Source of the DNA: Desulfocapsa sp. | Lineage (GTDB): Bacteria; Desulfobacterota; Desulfobulbia; Desulfobulbales; Desulfocapsaceae | Direction of reading: 5' to 3' | Length of the DNA: 64,000 nt | Assembly (NCBI GenBank): GCA_022712895.1 | Contig: JAFLJS010000023.1 | Span: forward strand, 1-64,000 | Part shown: positions 1 through 9,406 of the stretch, piece by piece | How positions within the stretch are numbered: the first letter of the stretch is position 1 | Layout: each line of letters starts with the position of its first letter | Program-made: the position numbers and the translations under genes | Notes under the pieces: generated by a model | Told to the model about the DNA's origin: nothing | The model's database searches: none | What the model saw: the letters and a program-made list of their open reading frames with translations, nothing else

Positions 1-66
1 CGAGACAGCAAACTGGAGCAGGCAAGAGCGGACAGAAAAAACAGGCGGCTCAAAAAAGCGGCATAG
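1..66 (+). CDS. 3' end of an unidentified gene (partial)
   Basis: Frame 1 is open from the window edge to a TAG at 64-66. It encodes 21 residues that are strongly charged and helix-prone (R/K/E/D/Q rich, ending KKAA), which looks like a basic C-terminal tail. Nothing identifies the family. It could equally be chance reading in a short stretch. Confidence 0.25.
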   Translation, partial: RDSKLEQARADRKNRRLKKAA

Positions 67-97
67 AGAAATCGTGCATAACTTAATGAGCCACTAA

Positions 98-481
98 ACT
101 TTTAAACAGGGCGGAATTCCAATTCCGACTGAAGCAATACAGATCATTGTTCCAGACTTTGAGATCTTCCTTGGGACAGTGGGAGCTAAATTTGTCTATG
201 TCTTCGACGTAGACAATCTCGAAGGGCGCACATGGGATAATAATGGACGAGTTGAAGATATTGCAACGGGTAGTGCAGCAGGGGCAGTAGCGGCGTATTT
301 GGTTACCCATCAACGGGCTTCAACTGGTGAGAGCCTTCTTTTAAAGCAGGGAAGGTTTCTCAATCGACCAAGTGAGCTTTATGCGTCTGTTCAAGGCTTG
401 TCTGAGTTAAACGTAACTATCAAAGGTCAAGTCTGTTTTGTTGGAAACGGAACGTTAAGGTTGCCTGACGAGTCGCTTTAA
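98..481 (+). pseudogene. PhzF-family protein, C-terminal remnant
   Basis: The frame opens just after a TAA at 95-97 and ends with TAA at 479-481, about 127 residues. The motif EDIATGSAAGAVAAYL matches the EDPATGSAAGAL signature of the C-terminal half of PhzF/YddE-type isomerases, and the C-terminal strand pattern (VCFVGNGTLRL) also fits. Family members are about 260-300 residues, so the N-terminal half with its catalytic Glu is missing and no good start codon or Shine-Dalgarno site is present (a GTG at 179 is the only candidate). Residues before 179 (GGIPIPTEAIQI) still read like PhzF, so the break lies near 95. It is probably a relic at the edge of the accessory region, unless the upstream half sits in another frame outside the window. 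Confidence 0.7.
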
Positions 482-1333
482 TCTATCACTAAAGTGGCGG
501 CTGAGTGAAGTGTTAGCAATCAATAAAAACCTGTGAATACAAGCATATTCTTCATTAATAACATTCATGACAATATGTGTTGGTGAGAAAATTGGCTCTT
601 GGTTATAATATAAATGTTTGGTTAGGTGAAGATCTTAAGAATAGGGGGAAGGGGCTGGTAAAGGAAAAAGGTCGGGGCGGGAGACGAACTAGGTATTATA
701 TTCGTATGATGGGCGGTTGCCTTCTTTTGCGTAATTGTAAAAAACCCGCATTTTAACCCGCTTTGTGTAGAAGTTAAGAATTGTAGCTCTTTTCTACTCC
801 TCTTGCGAAAAAATCTAAGGAATTAAGGCATAGTTATTCGCTGATCTGACACTTCTTATAGTGATGTTTGATAAATACGACAGATCCAGGAAGAGGTCAA
901 TTTCCATTTATTACAGAGAAGTTGTTCTTGCCACTGCTAAGTAAGCAGTTTAATTTTACTCTGACCGCATATTAAATAATCACCAATGTGTGGTTGTTAG
1001 GGGTGCTGCCCAACCTGTGAAAGTGTGAAGGGAAAACGTGATTGAGTGGAAGGATTACCCTTGAGGTCTTAGAAGAGGTGGTTGAGGAATATAAAAAGCA
1101 GTACACAGCCTTGGTGTTGATGAATTAAGAAGAAGATACAGGAGGGAAGGGAGGCCTGCTCAGGAGACACTGGAGGTTTTTGTCCTGTATTGAATGCTAT
1201 AATAATGTGAAATTAGGTATATTTACCTATATGAAAATGGTTTTTAGTCTGTTATAGAGCTAGTACTTATTGATAACTAGCGGTATTTCATCGTATATAC
1301 TGAAAATTGAATACAACAGAAGGAACCAGAGAA
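482..1333. other. Intergenic region before the PEP-CTERM gene
   Basis: No convincing gene. It contains the first copy of a ~230 bp direct repeat (743-972). Closer to the PEP-CTERM gene are two short palindromes that could be regulatory: TAGGTA/TACCTA arms at 1214-1219 and 1224-1229, and GCTAGT/ACTAGC arms at 1259-1264 and 1276-1281. I see no sigma-54 -24/-12 element of the kind reported for some exopolysaccharide-linked PEP-CTERM genes. Confidence 0.4.
743..972 (+). repeat. Direct repeat copy 1 (~230 bp)
   Basis: Aligns along its whole length with 2149-2384 at roughly 90% identity by eye, same orientation. It starts with two spaced AACCCGC-type words and ends with TTTAATTTTACTCTGACC. The two copies bracket the PEP-CTERM gene. 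The end motif recurs, inverted, near 6995. It has no coding potential and may be a non-autonomous mobile or REP-type element. Confidence 0.85.
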
Positions 1334-2017
1334 ATGAAGAAACAATTGATTGGATTAGGAGTCGCTGCGTTGATGTTTGGTGGAGTTGGAAGTGCGAGCG
1401 CAACTTTGACTACTATTGGCTATGCAACATTTAATAACGCTCCCACTGATATCCAAGGTCCTACACACTACAATTTAATATGGGACAATGATAATAATGG
1501 TAACTCCTTGGTGTGGCTGGATTATACTAACAGTACCCGCAATGGATGGAGTTACCACAATACTTGGGCAAGTGGTTTGGCTAGTGACTTAACCTTAACC
1601 ATCGACTCTGCTTACAGTGTGAATTGGGGGAGTAATGATTGGCGTCTTGGGAGTACCGTCAATGACATTAATTCATCATGGGGCTTTAACAATACCACTT
1701 CTGAAATGGGTCATCTCTATTACGAGGAGTTGCTATTTGGACAAGGTGACTTTCAACATATAGAGAGGACAGGTGCTGCCTGGTATTGGTCTAGCACGCA
1801 GGTATCCGGTTCATCTGCTTGGCTATTTGAGATGGATGGCGGTTACCAAAGCCCCCCATCTATTTCCACCCCGGCTTTAGGGTTAGCTCTTCGTACCGGA
1901 GAAGTAACAGTCACTGGAGCAACCCCAACCCCCGAACCTGCAACAATGCTCCTCTTCGGAACTGGCCTTGTGGGACTCGTTGGTTCCAGAATCAGAAAGA
2001 AGAAGAAACAGCAGTAA
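1334..2017 (+). CDS. PEP-CTERM sorting-domain exported protein
   Basis: 227 residues. The ATG at 1334 has an AGAAGGA ribosome site; an in-frame TTG at 1307 is less likely. Residues 1-24 form a signal peptide (MKKQ, hydrophobic core, ASA). The middle (WRLGSTVND, TTSEMGHLYYEEL, AAWYWSSTQ, ALGLALR) resembles the DUF1566/Lcl-type fold often found in exported proteins of this group. The C-terminus has the full PEP-CTERM tripartite signal: PEPATMLLFGTGL, a short transmembrane stretch and an RIRKKKK basic tail. This predicts recognition by an exosortase, cleavage near PEP, and export to the envelope or extracellular matrix. No exosortase gene lies in the window. Function beyond a surface role is unknown. 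Confidence 0.9.
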   Translation: MKKQLIGLGVAALMFGGVGSASATLTTIGYATFNNAPTDIQGPTHYNLIWDNDNNGNSLVWLDYTNSTRNGWSYHNTWASGLASDLTLTIDSAYSVNWGSNDWRLGSTVNDINSSWGFNNTTSEMGHLYYEELLFGQGDFQHIERTGAAWYWSSTQVSGSSAWLFEMDGGYQSPPSISTPALGLALRTGEVTVTGATPTPEPATMLLFGTGLVGLVGSRIRKKKKQQ

Positions 2018-2043
2018 CCTACCACCACATATATAGCATTTCT

Positions 2044-2079
2044 AAAGGCAGTCTCAGCGTTGGGTTGATTCTGCCTTTT
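2044..2079 (+). terminator. Probable terminator after the PEP-CTERM gene
   Basis: AAAGGCAG (2044-2051) pairs with CTGCCTTT (2071-2078) around a 19-nt loop, followed by a short pyrimidine-rich tract. The long loop makes it weak. Confidence 0.4.
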
Positions 2080-2148
2080 CTATTGCTACTCTCTTCTGGA
2101 TAGCTACCGTGGAGGTCAATATCGGAAAGCTCAAAAAGGCAATGGCTT

Positions 2149-2384
2149 AACCCGTATTTTAACCCGCTTTGTGCAGACGTTAAGAACTGTAGCTCTTTGC
2201 TACGCCTCTTGCGAAAAAAATATAAGGAATTAAGGGATAGTTGTTGGTTGCTGATCTGACACTCGTCATAGTGATTTTTGATAAATACGACAGATCCAGG
2301 AAGAGGTCAATTTCCATTGATTACAGAGAAGTTGTTCTTGCCACTGCCAAGTAAGCAGTTTAATTTTACTCTGACCCCATATAT
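2149..2384 (+). repeat. Direct repeat copy 2 (~235 bp)
   Basis: Second copy of the element at 743-972, same orientation. It occupies most of the gap between the PEP-CTERM gene and the 3' end of the convergent gajB. Its end carries the canonical TTTAATTTTACTCTGACCCC (2359-2378). Nothing else is recognisable between 2018 and 2477. Confidence 0.85.
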
Positions 2385-2477
2385 ACAATATCTAAAGATC
2401 ACATCAACACCGAAAACATAACATGAAACCGAAAAGAATCCTGACGAGTTTTGATGCTTCTCACTTAGGACCAGAGG

Positions 2478-4166
2478 CTACTTTGTATGATTTACAGCCA
2501 AAAATTTACATTTTTTAACGAGCAAATCAATTATAGGCTTAATGTTTTCATGAGTGGATGGCCTGTTATCAAATCGGTTTGTAACACGCCTATGTGCACG
2601 GTACTTAGTATAAGTAACACTCAACTGGTTTTTAGCTCTCGACAACGCTACATATATCGCACAGTTATTTTCAAAAGGTTCACTGGTATAAGTCCAAAAT
2701 GCTTGATCTTCTATACCCATAAAATATACCGCATGATATTCAAGACCTTTACATTTATGAATATTCATTATCTGTACAGCATTCTCTGCATTAAATAACT
2801 TTGAGGCATCCTCTAATGAACCTGATTGGGAGCACATATTTCTCAAATGAACCTCAAGTACTTGCCAAACCTTATTGTAATATCCTGGCGATTTATATTG
2901 CTTCCAGCGCCCTTTAATCATTTGCGTTCCGAGGAAATGATTAAATCTCTGAATATACGATAACAGCTCATCGACTGTCGTACCAGTCGTTAGTAGTCCT
3001 TGCATAAGTGATATGAAATTAACAAGAGAGGTCGTTAACTCTTCTTCTTTATCATCTCCGTCGTCAACTTTATTTAAAGCCAAGTTAGTCCTATATAACT
3101 CAGTCATGACTTTGGGTGTAGGACATATTAATGCTTTCAAAAATAATGTGAATAGTTGTCCTAAAGGCTCCTTTAAAGCATCTTGCAAGTCAGACATATC
3201 AAGGTTGTTTATTCCTACTTTAGTAAGTTCGGCCCTTAGTATTTCAGTGTATAGCGAGGACTGTTGCTTTGTTAGAATACAAATATCTCCTTCACTTACA
3301 CCTGTACCAATAAGCTTTCTGATATTCTCTACAATAAAAGATGCTTCTTGGTATTCATCACCGAATACATTTATCGAACAACTTGGAGCTGGAGTAGCTA
3401 ACTCAGTTACAGGCTGACTTGGGTCTTTAATATATTGTAGGACGATCCCCAGTACATCTTGAATTTCCTTCGATGCCCTATAATTTTTAACCAGAAGTTT
3501 ATTGGTTGCCTCGAAGTCGTTTATAAAGTCCTTAAAGACCGTTTGTCTTGCTCCAGCCCACAGCATAATACTCTGATAAATATCACCTACGGTTAATACT
3601 GTGGTAGCAGTATGTTGAAAAAGTAGTTGAAGAAGTGCATATTGCTCATTTGTCGTATCTTGAAACTCATCAACAAATACATAATCATATGAATAGGAAA
3701 AAATGTCTCGTATATCAGCTCTAGCTTTCAAAATTTTGATCGCCAATGCTAATAAGTCATCCATCAAGATATTATCAGTTCCACTTACGTCTTGCCGGCG
3801 AAATACAATATCGTAATTATTTATTGGTCGCTCAGCTTCTGGTAAGACATTTTTAAATCTATCAACAATGCTTTTACAGAAGGCGTGAAAAGTAAAAGAA
3901 TCAAACCTAGTTGCTTTGATCCCACAGCGCTTATTTACTCTTTCTTTTATGTTGAGCTGCGCTTCAGTTTTAAATGTTAATGATAATATTCTGTTAGGCC
4001 AAACACACTTATCTGTAAAAAATAAGTAATTAGCCTTTTGAGCCAATAACTCTGTTTTACCAGCACCTGCACCAGCAAGAACAGCGACTGACTCTTCACA
4101 TGTGATGATATCCATTAGCTCATCTGTAGCTTGAATACCATCTGAGGGACACCATTGAACCTTCAC
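2478..4166 (-). CDS. gajB: Gabija-type UvrD-like helicase GajB
   Basis: 562 residues, superfamily 1A DNA helicase. Walker A is AGAGAGKT near residues 31-38, Walker B is FVDEFQDT near residue 170, and the late motifs NIHKCKGLEYHAVYF (V) and YVALSRAKNQL (VI) are present. It starts with GTG at 4166, overlapping the gajA TGA by four bases (GTGA), so the pair is translationally coupled. A UvrD-like helicase directly after an OLD-family nuclease is the defining layout of Gabija anti-phage systems (class 2 OLD loci). GajB is thought to sense DNA ends or termini of replicating phage DNA and assist GajA. It is longer than the well-studied B. cereus GajB (about 494 residues). A stand-alone Rep/UvrD repair helicase is less likely given the partner. 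Confidence 0.88.
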   Translation of the reverse strand: MKVQWCPSDGIQATDELMDIITCEESVAVLAGAGAGKTELLAQKANYLFFTDKCVWPNRILSLTFKTEAQLNIKERVNKRCGIKATRFDSFTFHAFCKSIVDRFKNVLPEAERPINNYDIVFRRQDVSGTDNILMDDLLALAIKILKARADIRDIFSYSYDYVFVDEFQDTTNEQYALLQLLFQHTATTVLTVGDIYQSIMLWAGARQTVFKDFINDFEATNKLLVKNYRASKEIQDVLGIVLQYIKDPSQPVTELATPAPSCSINVFGDEYQEASFIVENIRKLIGTGVSEGDICILTKQQSSLYTEILRAELTKVGINNLDMSDLQDALKEPLGQLFTLFLKALICPTPKVMTELYRTNLALNKVDDGDDKEEELTTSLVNFISLMQGLLTTGTTVDELLSYIQRFNHFLGTQMIKGRWKQYKSPGYYNKVWQVLEVHLRNMCSQSGSLEDASKLFNAENAVQIMNIHKCKGLEYHAVYFMGIEDQAFWTYTSEPFENNCAIYVALSRAKNQLSVTYTKYRAHRRVTNRFDNRPSTHENIKPIIDLLVKKCKFLAVNHTK

Positions 4167-6202
4167 TCTACAACCTGTTTTGCAAGCTCAATTACTTTCT
4201 CAGATAGCCGTTTAAGCTCCAAAGGCAACTTGTCTTTTATGTTCGCAGAATCATATTTATCTTCAATCTTAGCGAACATTCGAACGTGAGATGCAGGTTT
4301 GCTCTTGCTTGACAAAAAACGATAGCGATACCAAAGGAAGTTACGCTCCCAATCATCCCCAAATTCAAATCGCCGGCCAGTATTACCTTTCTTCAGCACT
4401 GCTTTGTTCAGTGCTGTCTCTCTTTTAGCAACATCTGCATCTTCGTCATCTTCTTTTCCCTCAAATGGGCCGCGTTCGCCATAACTGTCATCTTTTTGAC
4501 AAAAGATATCGGGAAAAGCACAAATCATTGAGTAATCGATATCTAATGGGCTAGAGAAGTACACATTACAAACCTCTAATTCATTAACAATATTCTTTTT
4601 AACGCCCTCGAAGTCTATTGTAAGTAAATTCGGATTTGCGCTGTTAGTCCAATCAGGTATGTGAGGAAGAATAGTCTTATTGATATATGTACTCCCTGTT
4701 GCATCCATTTCAAGCAACTGTTCAACAACATATTTTATTCTACCGAAGCCTCCACCATTACGGTCAATATCAAAATCTAACAAAGTAACAAATGGTATTT
4801 TTAATGAATTTAGTAAACGCCAAAAATGGTTTACATGCCTTCCCCCTAGTGGCACAACAGAAATAGAATGTGAATCAACATCCGTTCCATACTGTTCTAA
4901 CAACTTAGGAATAATCACCTTTTCACTGTCGCCTTCTCCAAGAACAACAAGTTTTGCAAAATAAATTTCAGGATAAGCCTTTACAGCTTCACTGATATAC
5001 TTTGCTTGTTCGTCATCATCTTGAGGTAATGTTAACGATTGAATATGGGTACTTTGGGTTTCATTGCCTAATCGGAAATGACGTATTTGTGATGGTTCAA
5101 CTCTTCCAACTACTGAAGCGGAGTGCGTAGAAACAACAGCTTGACACGACTTACTATCACCGTACTCTTTAATTAGCTTTATAATGCGCCCTAGATAATG
5201 AGGTGACAGATGATTCTCTGGTTCTTCTAATGCGATCAAACTAAAAATAGGCAACTTCATTTTGTCAGCATCAAAATTTGAAGGTTGCTTATCAATTATG
5301 GCTTTTCGAGTCGCTTGATCTATATCAAATAGTGCTTTAGTCAAAGCAAAATAAACAAGAGATTTTTGCCCATCACTCAATCTTCTTGTATCTACTTTGT
5401 TCCCTGCCGCGTCAGGCATAAACTGAAGTTGTATCAACTTCAATATTTCATCTACCTTCCCTACGGGAAAATTGAGGCCAGCTTGGTTAAGATGACGACC
5501 TTTATATATTTTTTGCCAGTTCTTATTTATAGTTTCTGTGATTTGTGCCAGTGCTGGGTTGTCTGTTGCTAGCTGATTCAATTCTTGTGCTTTCTCTTCA
5601 AACGATTCTTGCTCACCTTCTGACCACTTTATAGCTTTGAACAAGCGACCTAAAATAGCTTTAGAAGAATACTTTATTTGAACTAAAGGATCTCTATTCG
5701 CTGGTATATAGGTGACTTGAATTGCATTTCGATGTGCAGCCAATAATCGATGTTTATTGTCTTCTTCGGGTTCGTCCATGTCACCATCGACAACCCACAT
5801 ACTCTCATCCACATCACCTAAAGGGCTGTAATCAAAACTCAAACTCGCTTCCAAACGAATCCTGAAAATAATTTCCCCACTAGTGCTTGAAACGGTTAAT
5901 CCATTAATTAATGGGGGTATAGAGGGCTTACCACCAGCATCTGATAAAGTAAACCATGCCTCAATCAGTAAATTTTTAGGAGTATCTTTATCAGCCTCAT
6001 CTTTCAAATAAAAGTCGGAAGGCGTTATCCCTCGTAAAGAATGATCAATCGCAAACAGTTTATTTAAAGCTTCTAAAGCTGCACTTTTCCCAGTTCCGTT
6101 GTGCCCAATAAAAGTTGTTATGTCATGTTCAAACTCTATTGTTTGTGGATGTTCTGTAGAAATACTCTTATATCCAGACACTGTTACTTTCTTTAATAGC
6201 AT
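4163..6202 (-). CDS. gajA: Gabija-type OLD nuclease GajA (ATPase + TOPRIM)
   Basis: 679 residues. The N-terminal ABC-type ATPase has Walker A GHNGTGKS near residues 33-40, signature RRLSDGQKSLVYFAL near 279-293, Walker B LIALEEPENHLSPH near 323, and H-loop VVSTHSASVV near 360. The C-terminal TOPRIM nuclease domain has VVLGEGDSEKV near 420 and LLDFDIDRNGGG near 475, giving the metal-binding Glu and DxD acidic residues. ATG at 6202 follows an AGAGAT-type ribosome site. GajA of B. cereus is about 578 residues, so this one carries roughly 100 extra residues, mostly in the C-terminal part, where a Glu/Asp-rich insert lies near 575-590. In Gabija, GajA nicks DNA when nucleotide levels fall. The 4-base overlap with gajB supports one operon. 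Confidence 0.9.
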   Translation of the reverse strand: MLLKKVTVSGYKSISTEHPQTIEFEHDITTFIGHNGTGKSAALEALNKLFAIDHSLRGITPSDFYLKDEADKDTPKNLLIEAWFTLSDAGGKPSIPPLINGLTVSSTSGEIIFRIRLEASLSFDYSPLGDVDESMWVVDGDMDEPEEDNKHRLLAAHRNAIQVTYIPANRDPLVQIKYSSKAILGRLFKAIKWSEGEQESFEEKAQELNQLATDNPALAQITETINKNWQKIYKGRHLNQAGLNFPVGKVDEILKLIQLQFMPDAAGNKVDTRRLSDGQKSLVYFALTKALFDIDQATRKAIIDKQPSNFDADKMKLPIFSLIALEEPENHLSPHYLGRIIKLIKEYGDSKSCQAVVSTHSASVVGRVEPSQIRHFRLGNETQSTHIQSLTLPQDDDEQAKYISEAVKAYPEIYFAKLVVLGEGDSEKVIIPKLLEQYGTDVDSHSISVVPLGGRHVNHFWRLLNSLKIPFVTLLDFDIDRNGGGFGRIKYVVEQLLEMDATGSTYINKTILPHIPDWTNSANPNLLTIDFEGVKKNIVNELEVCNVYFSSPLDIDYSMICAFPDIFCQKDDSYGERGPFEGKEDDEDADVAKRETALNKAVLKKGNTGRRFEFGDDWERNFLWYRYRFLSSKSKPASHVRMFAKIEDKYDSANIKDKLPLELKRLSEKVIELAKQVVE

Positions 6203-7389
6203 AATTATCTCTTTTTTTTATAAATGCTTGCTGTTGTTACTAGCCGTGGATGGCTGTAAAGAATAAAGTCGCTTATTACGCTCACATTCATTCTTGATGG
6301 AAGATGGTGCTTGCCTTTTTAGCTGCTGAAACAAAATACTCAGCTAATAAGGTATTATCTGGTTTCCTGATATCATTCCCAGGGAAAGCCGGTACTGTAT
6401 CGTTTTTCAGTATCTACACGTTATGTCTAACCGGATATCGGCACCCTGCGGTATAGGCAAACCCAATAGTAACCATAATCGATATCATGGCAACTCGAAT
6501 TGAGCTTTTCCTGATAAGCTTATTGGATAGTGTGTGTAATAAGAATCTCAGCCTGCCAGAGTCAACATATTCCCATATATCGTGAGTCCAGCAAGGCCCT
6601 AAAATTTGGATCAGTACAGGAAATCTCTAACTCTACAAAGACACACTCTCCACGAATTGCAAGAAATGAACCTCCATCTATCTGACCATGGATTGGTGGT
6701 TTTTTATATAGGTATATTTACCCGTTTTTACAGTAACTCTGAAAAGAATTTAAAGAGGAATCTAGTTACAAGGTTAAGCGTGGGGAGGTAAGCGAGATGT
6801 TAATCTTCTTCTTGAATATACGTAACAAGATTCTGTCTAAGGGCCTTAGCATTTTTAAAAATGCGGAAACTTTAGGTCTGGTTTAAAGTACACGATTATG
6901 ATAGGAAAATCTAATTTTAACCAATTTGGTACCAGAAATCACAGCTTCGCATCAAGCTGGTCTTAAGAAAAAAGATGATCGCAGTCAAGGTAAAGGGGTC
7001 AGAGTGAAATTAAATACCTTCCTTTCAGGTGTGTAACACCATAATACCTAGAAGACTCTCCTTCTATAAACCTTACAGCAGAAATAAACACATCGATTAC
7101 ACCACTGGCGTGTTTTGCCTGTTTTTTGCACAACTCATCATACTATTATAAGTCTTTTCATATCACAGGGTAATTTCCATAAAGCCATTAGTAACTATAA
7201 CCGTTTTAGAGAAAAGACTGGTTGAGATGTTTTCTTAATTCCTTCAGATCAACACAAATACGTAACAAATTTTCCAGTACTCAAAGTCAACATATAGCCA
7301 CTATATACGTAATAACATAACGATCGAGCTTATGGTATAATAAGGTCATTAATACCCTGTTTTTTCTACAAAAGAAGAAGGAGGAACGT
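6203..7389. other. Intergenic region between gajA and the recombinase pair
   Basis: About 1.2 kb without a supportable gene; an ORF at 6606-6791 has no recognisable features. An inverted copy of the repeat-end motif (GGGGTCAGAGTGAAATTAAA) lies at 6995-7014. The word TACGTAAcAA occurs three times: near 6817-6830, 7257-7270 and, as TACGTAATAA, 7302-7317. These could be recombinase sites or mobile-element debris. Confidence 0.4.
7301..7311. repeat. 11-bp arm of an inverted repeat flanking the recombinases
   Basis: CTATATACGTA here is the exact reverse complement of TACGTATATAG at 9569-9579, beyond the second recombinase gene. The arms enclose both genes and the 9407-9477 hairpin, as expected of element ends, but 11 bp is short enough to be chance. 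Confidence 0.35.
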
Positions 7390-8571
7390 ATGGCCGTACA
7401 AAATTATATATTAGAAAATTACTCCCCCTTAGACTTGAGTAATTCAACTCAATCGTCTCAATCCCATCTTTTTTTATCACTACATCATCCGGCAAGGAAA
7501 AATGCAGGCTTGATGGAGAAACTATTTCTTCCCTCTGCGGGTGCTCTGTACGTATATCGTCCTAGCAAACGCCGGTGTGTTTTGAACCGGGCTGTAGAAA
7601 AATTAGAGAGAAGTGCGCTTCCCGGCTATGAATATGTCATAGCTCATTTGTACGACAAGTATCGTCGTAATCTTACTATCAGCACCATCAGTCGGACTGG
7701 AGAAACATTGAGTGGTTTTCTGATGTTTTTGCAAAAAACTGGAAGATCAGGCCTCGAGACAATCCGCCGCAAAGACATTGCTGCCTATATTGATCATGAG
7801 CAAGAAAGAGGTTTGAAAGTAAACTCTGTCAACAGCCACCTACAGATGGTGTACGCTTTTCTTCATTACTTGATTGATAATGACGTTCTCCCTTTGGAAA
7901 TCATCTATAAAAGAATCAGAGTAAAGTTACCCGAAGTGCTTCCCAGAGCAATTCCCATGGAAGATCTTAGAGCAATTGTTGCTGCAATCACATCTGTGCG
8001 AGACCGTGCCCTTGTTCTGTTGTTGCTGCACACCGGTATGCGTATTGGAGAGCTCCTCCAGCTAAAAATGACAGATATTATCCTACCTGAACGAAAGATC
8101 CTGTTGTTTATCGGAGAGAAGAATCTCCATGGCCGAGTTGTTTATTACAACCGTGAAGCTGAAGAAGCACTGAAGGAGTGGTTGGCTGTAAGGAACAGGG
8201 GCAGTGAATCTCTGTTTTACGGATACAGAGGACGAGAACTCTCCTATGCCGCTGCACGAAAGGTATTTGAAAAGGTTACCCTACAGGCAGGGCTTGAACA
8301 AAAAGGATACAGCCTTCATTCACTGCGGCATACTTTCGCCACCAATATGCTTAACGCCGGATTACGCCTGGAGGTACTGCAAAAACTTCTGGGACATCTC
8401 AATATCGAGATGACTCTTCGATATGCGAAGATCGCTGATGGTACAAGAGAAGCAGCATACTTCAAAGCAATGGCAGTTATAGAGAAAGGAGAAAACCATG
8501 AATATGACAGAGTCAATCCCGAACTACAGGCAGTATTTGAAGAGGAAGAATTATTCGGAATTAACGGTTAA
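7390..8571 (+). CDS. Tyrosine recombinase 1 of a tandem pair
   Basis: 393 residues. Residues ~75-170 form the SAM-like core-binding domain, ~195-365 the catalytic domain. Catalytic residues seen: Arg in HTGMRIGE, His-x-x-Arg in SLHSLRHTF, His in LLGHLNIE, and nucleophile Tyr in TLRYAKI. The ATG at 7390 follows a strong AAGGAGGAA. An extra ~70-residue N-terminal region precedes the SAM-like domain, unlike XerC/XerD (about 300 residues). Its 3' end overlaps the next recombinase by 74 bases. Paired overlapping tyrosine recombinases recall RIT (recombinase-in-trio) elements, though a third gene is not seen. Presumed role: site-specific integration or excision of the local element. Confidence 0.88.
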   Translation: MAVQNYILENYSPLDLSNSTQSSQSHLFLSLHHPARKNAGLMEKLFLPSAGALYVYRPSKRRCVLNRAVEKLERSALPGYEYVIAHLYDKYRRNLTISTISRTGETLSGFLMFLQKTGRSGLETIRRKDIAAYIDHEQERGLKVNSVNSHLQMVYAFLHYLIDNDVLPLEIIYKRIRVKLPEVLPRAIPMEDLRAIVAAITSVRDRALVLLLLHTGMRIGELLQLKMTDIILPERKILLFIGEKNLHGRVVYYNREAEEALKEWLAVRNRGSESLFYGYRGRELSYAAARKVFEKVTLQAGLEQKGYSLHSLRHTFATNMLNAGLRLEVLQKLLGHLNIEMTLRYAKIADGTREAAYFKAMAVIEKGENHEYDRVNPELQAVFEEEELFGING

Positions 8572-9388
8572 AAATTACCTTCACAGACTGAAGCTGTTCT
8601 TTAGCTGGTTACCGGCTAAGCTAGAGGCTGCATCGAAAACAGATATGAATAACTATATCGATTATCTGCTGGAAAAGAAGTTGTCACCACGTACTATTAA
8701 CTGCCATCTTTCAACAGTTCGTGGGTTCTATGATTACCTCATCTACGAGGAAGAGGTCTCATTAAACAATCCAGTGGCCAGAGGCAAGATGCTTCGTGAA
8801 CCACACCCTCTCCCAATGTACCTCCATGACAATGAACTCCAGTTGTTTCTCGAGAATGTGTCCAGCACAAGGGATCTTGCCATGTTCATGTTGATGCTGC
8901 GTTGTGGCTTGCGTGTGCAGGAGGTCGTAAATCTCACTCTTGATGTTATTGATTACAGACGCAGTCGTATCCTGGTTAAATCCGGGAAAGGCGGCAAGGA
9001 TCGAACCGTGTATATCAGCAATGACGCAGCGGTTGCATTGGCAAAGTATTTGAGGAAAAGACCAAGAACTGGTGAGAGACAGATCTTTCTGGCTGAAAAG
9101 GGACGTTACAAAGGCAAGCCAATCTCCGTTCGTGCAGTACAGAAACGCATAGAACATTATGCCAGGGAGATTGGAGTCTCTGTAACCTGCCATAGACTAC
9201 GGCACACGATGGCTACTCAATTGCTGAATGCTGATGCGGATATCGTTTCCATTCAGGAGATGTTGGGTCACTCGAGAATCAAAACGACCCAGCGTTACAG
9301 CAAGCTGCTTAATCTAAAAGCACAGCGTGATTATTTCAAAGCTATGGAGGTGGTGATGGAGAAGACATCTGTAAATCAACTGGAATGA
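8498..9388 (+). CDS. Tyrosine recombinase 2 of a tandem pair
   Basis: 296 residues, XerC/D size. N-terminal SAM-like domain ~1-95, catalytic domain ~105-285. Catalytic residues: Arg in LRCGLRVQE, Lys in SGKGGKDR, His-x-x-Arg in CHRLRHTM, His in MLGHSRI, Tyr in TQRYSKL. The ATG at 8498 has AAGGAG seven bases upstream inside the first recombinase gene, so the 74-base overlap in a different frame looks genuine. Both proteins end with similar sequence (YFKAM..V), suggesting descent by duplication. Probably acts with the first recombinase as a heteromer. Confidence 0.9.
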   Translation: MNMTESIPNYRQYLKRKNYSELTVKNYLHRLKLFFSWLPAKLEAASKTDMNNYIDYLLEKKLSPRTINCHLSTVRGFYDYLIYEEEVSLNNPVARGKMLREPHPLPMYLHDNELQLFLENVSSTRDLAMFMLMLRCGLRVQEVVNLTLDVIDYRRSRILVKSGKGGKDRTVYISNDAAVALAKYLRKRPRTGERQIFLAEKGRYKGKPISVRAVQKRIEHYAREIGVSVTCHRLRHTMATQLLNADADIVSIQEMLGHSRIKTTQRYSKLLNLKAQRDYFKAMEVVMEKTSVNQLE

Positions 9389-9406
9389 AAACTGAGGTGT
9401 AATTCC

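Noticed and set aside
6606-6791. 61-codon ORF between gajA and the recombinases
   Set aside because: No ribosome site, domain or codon bias; probably chance.
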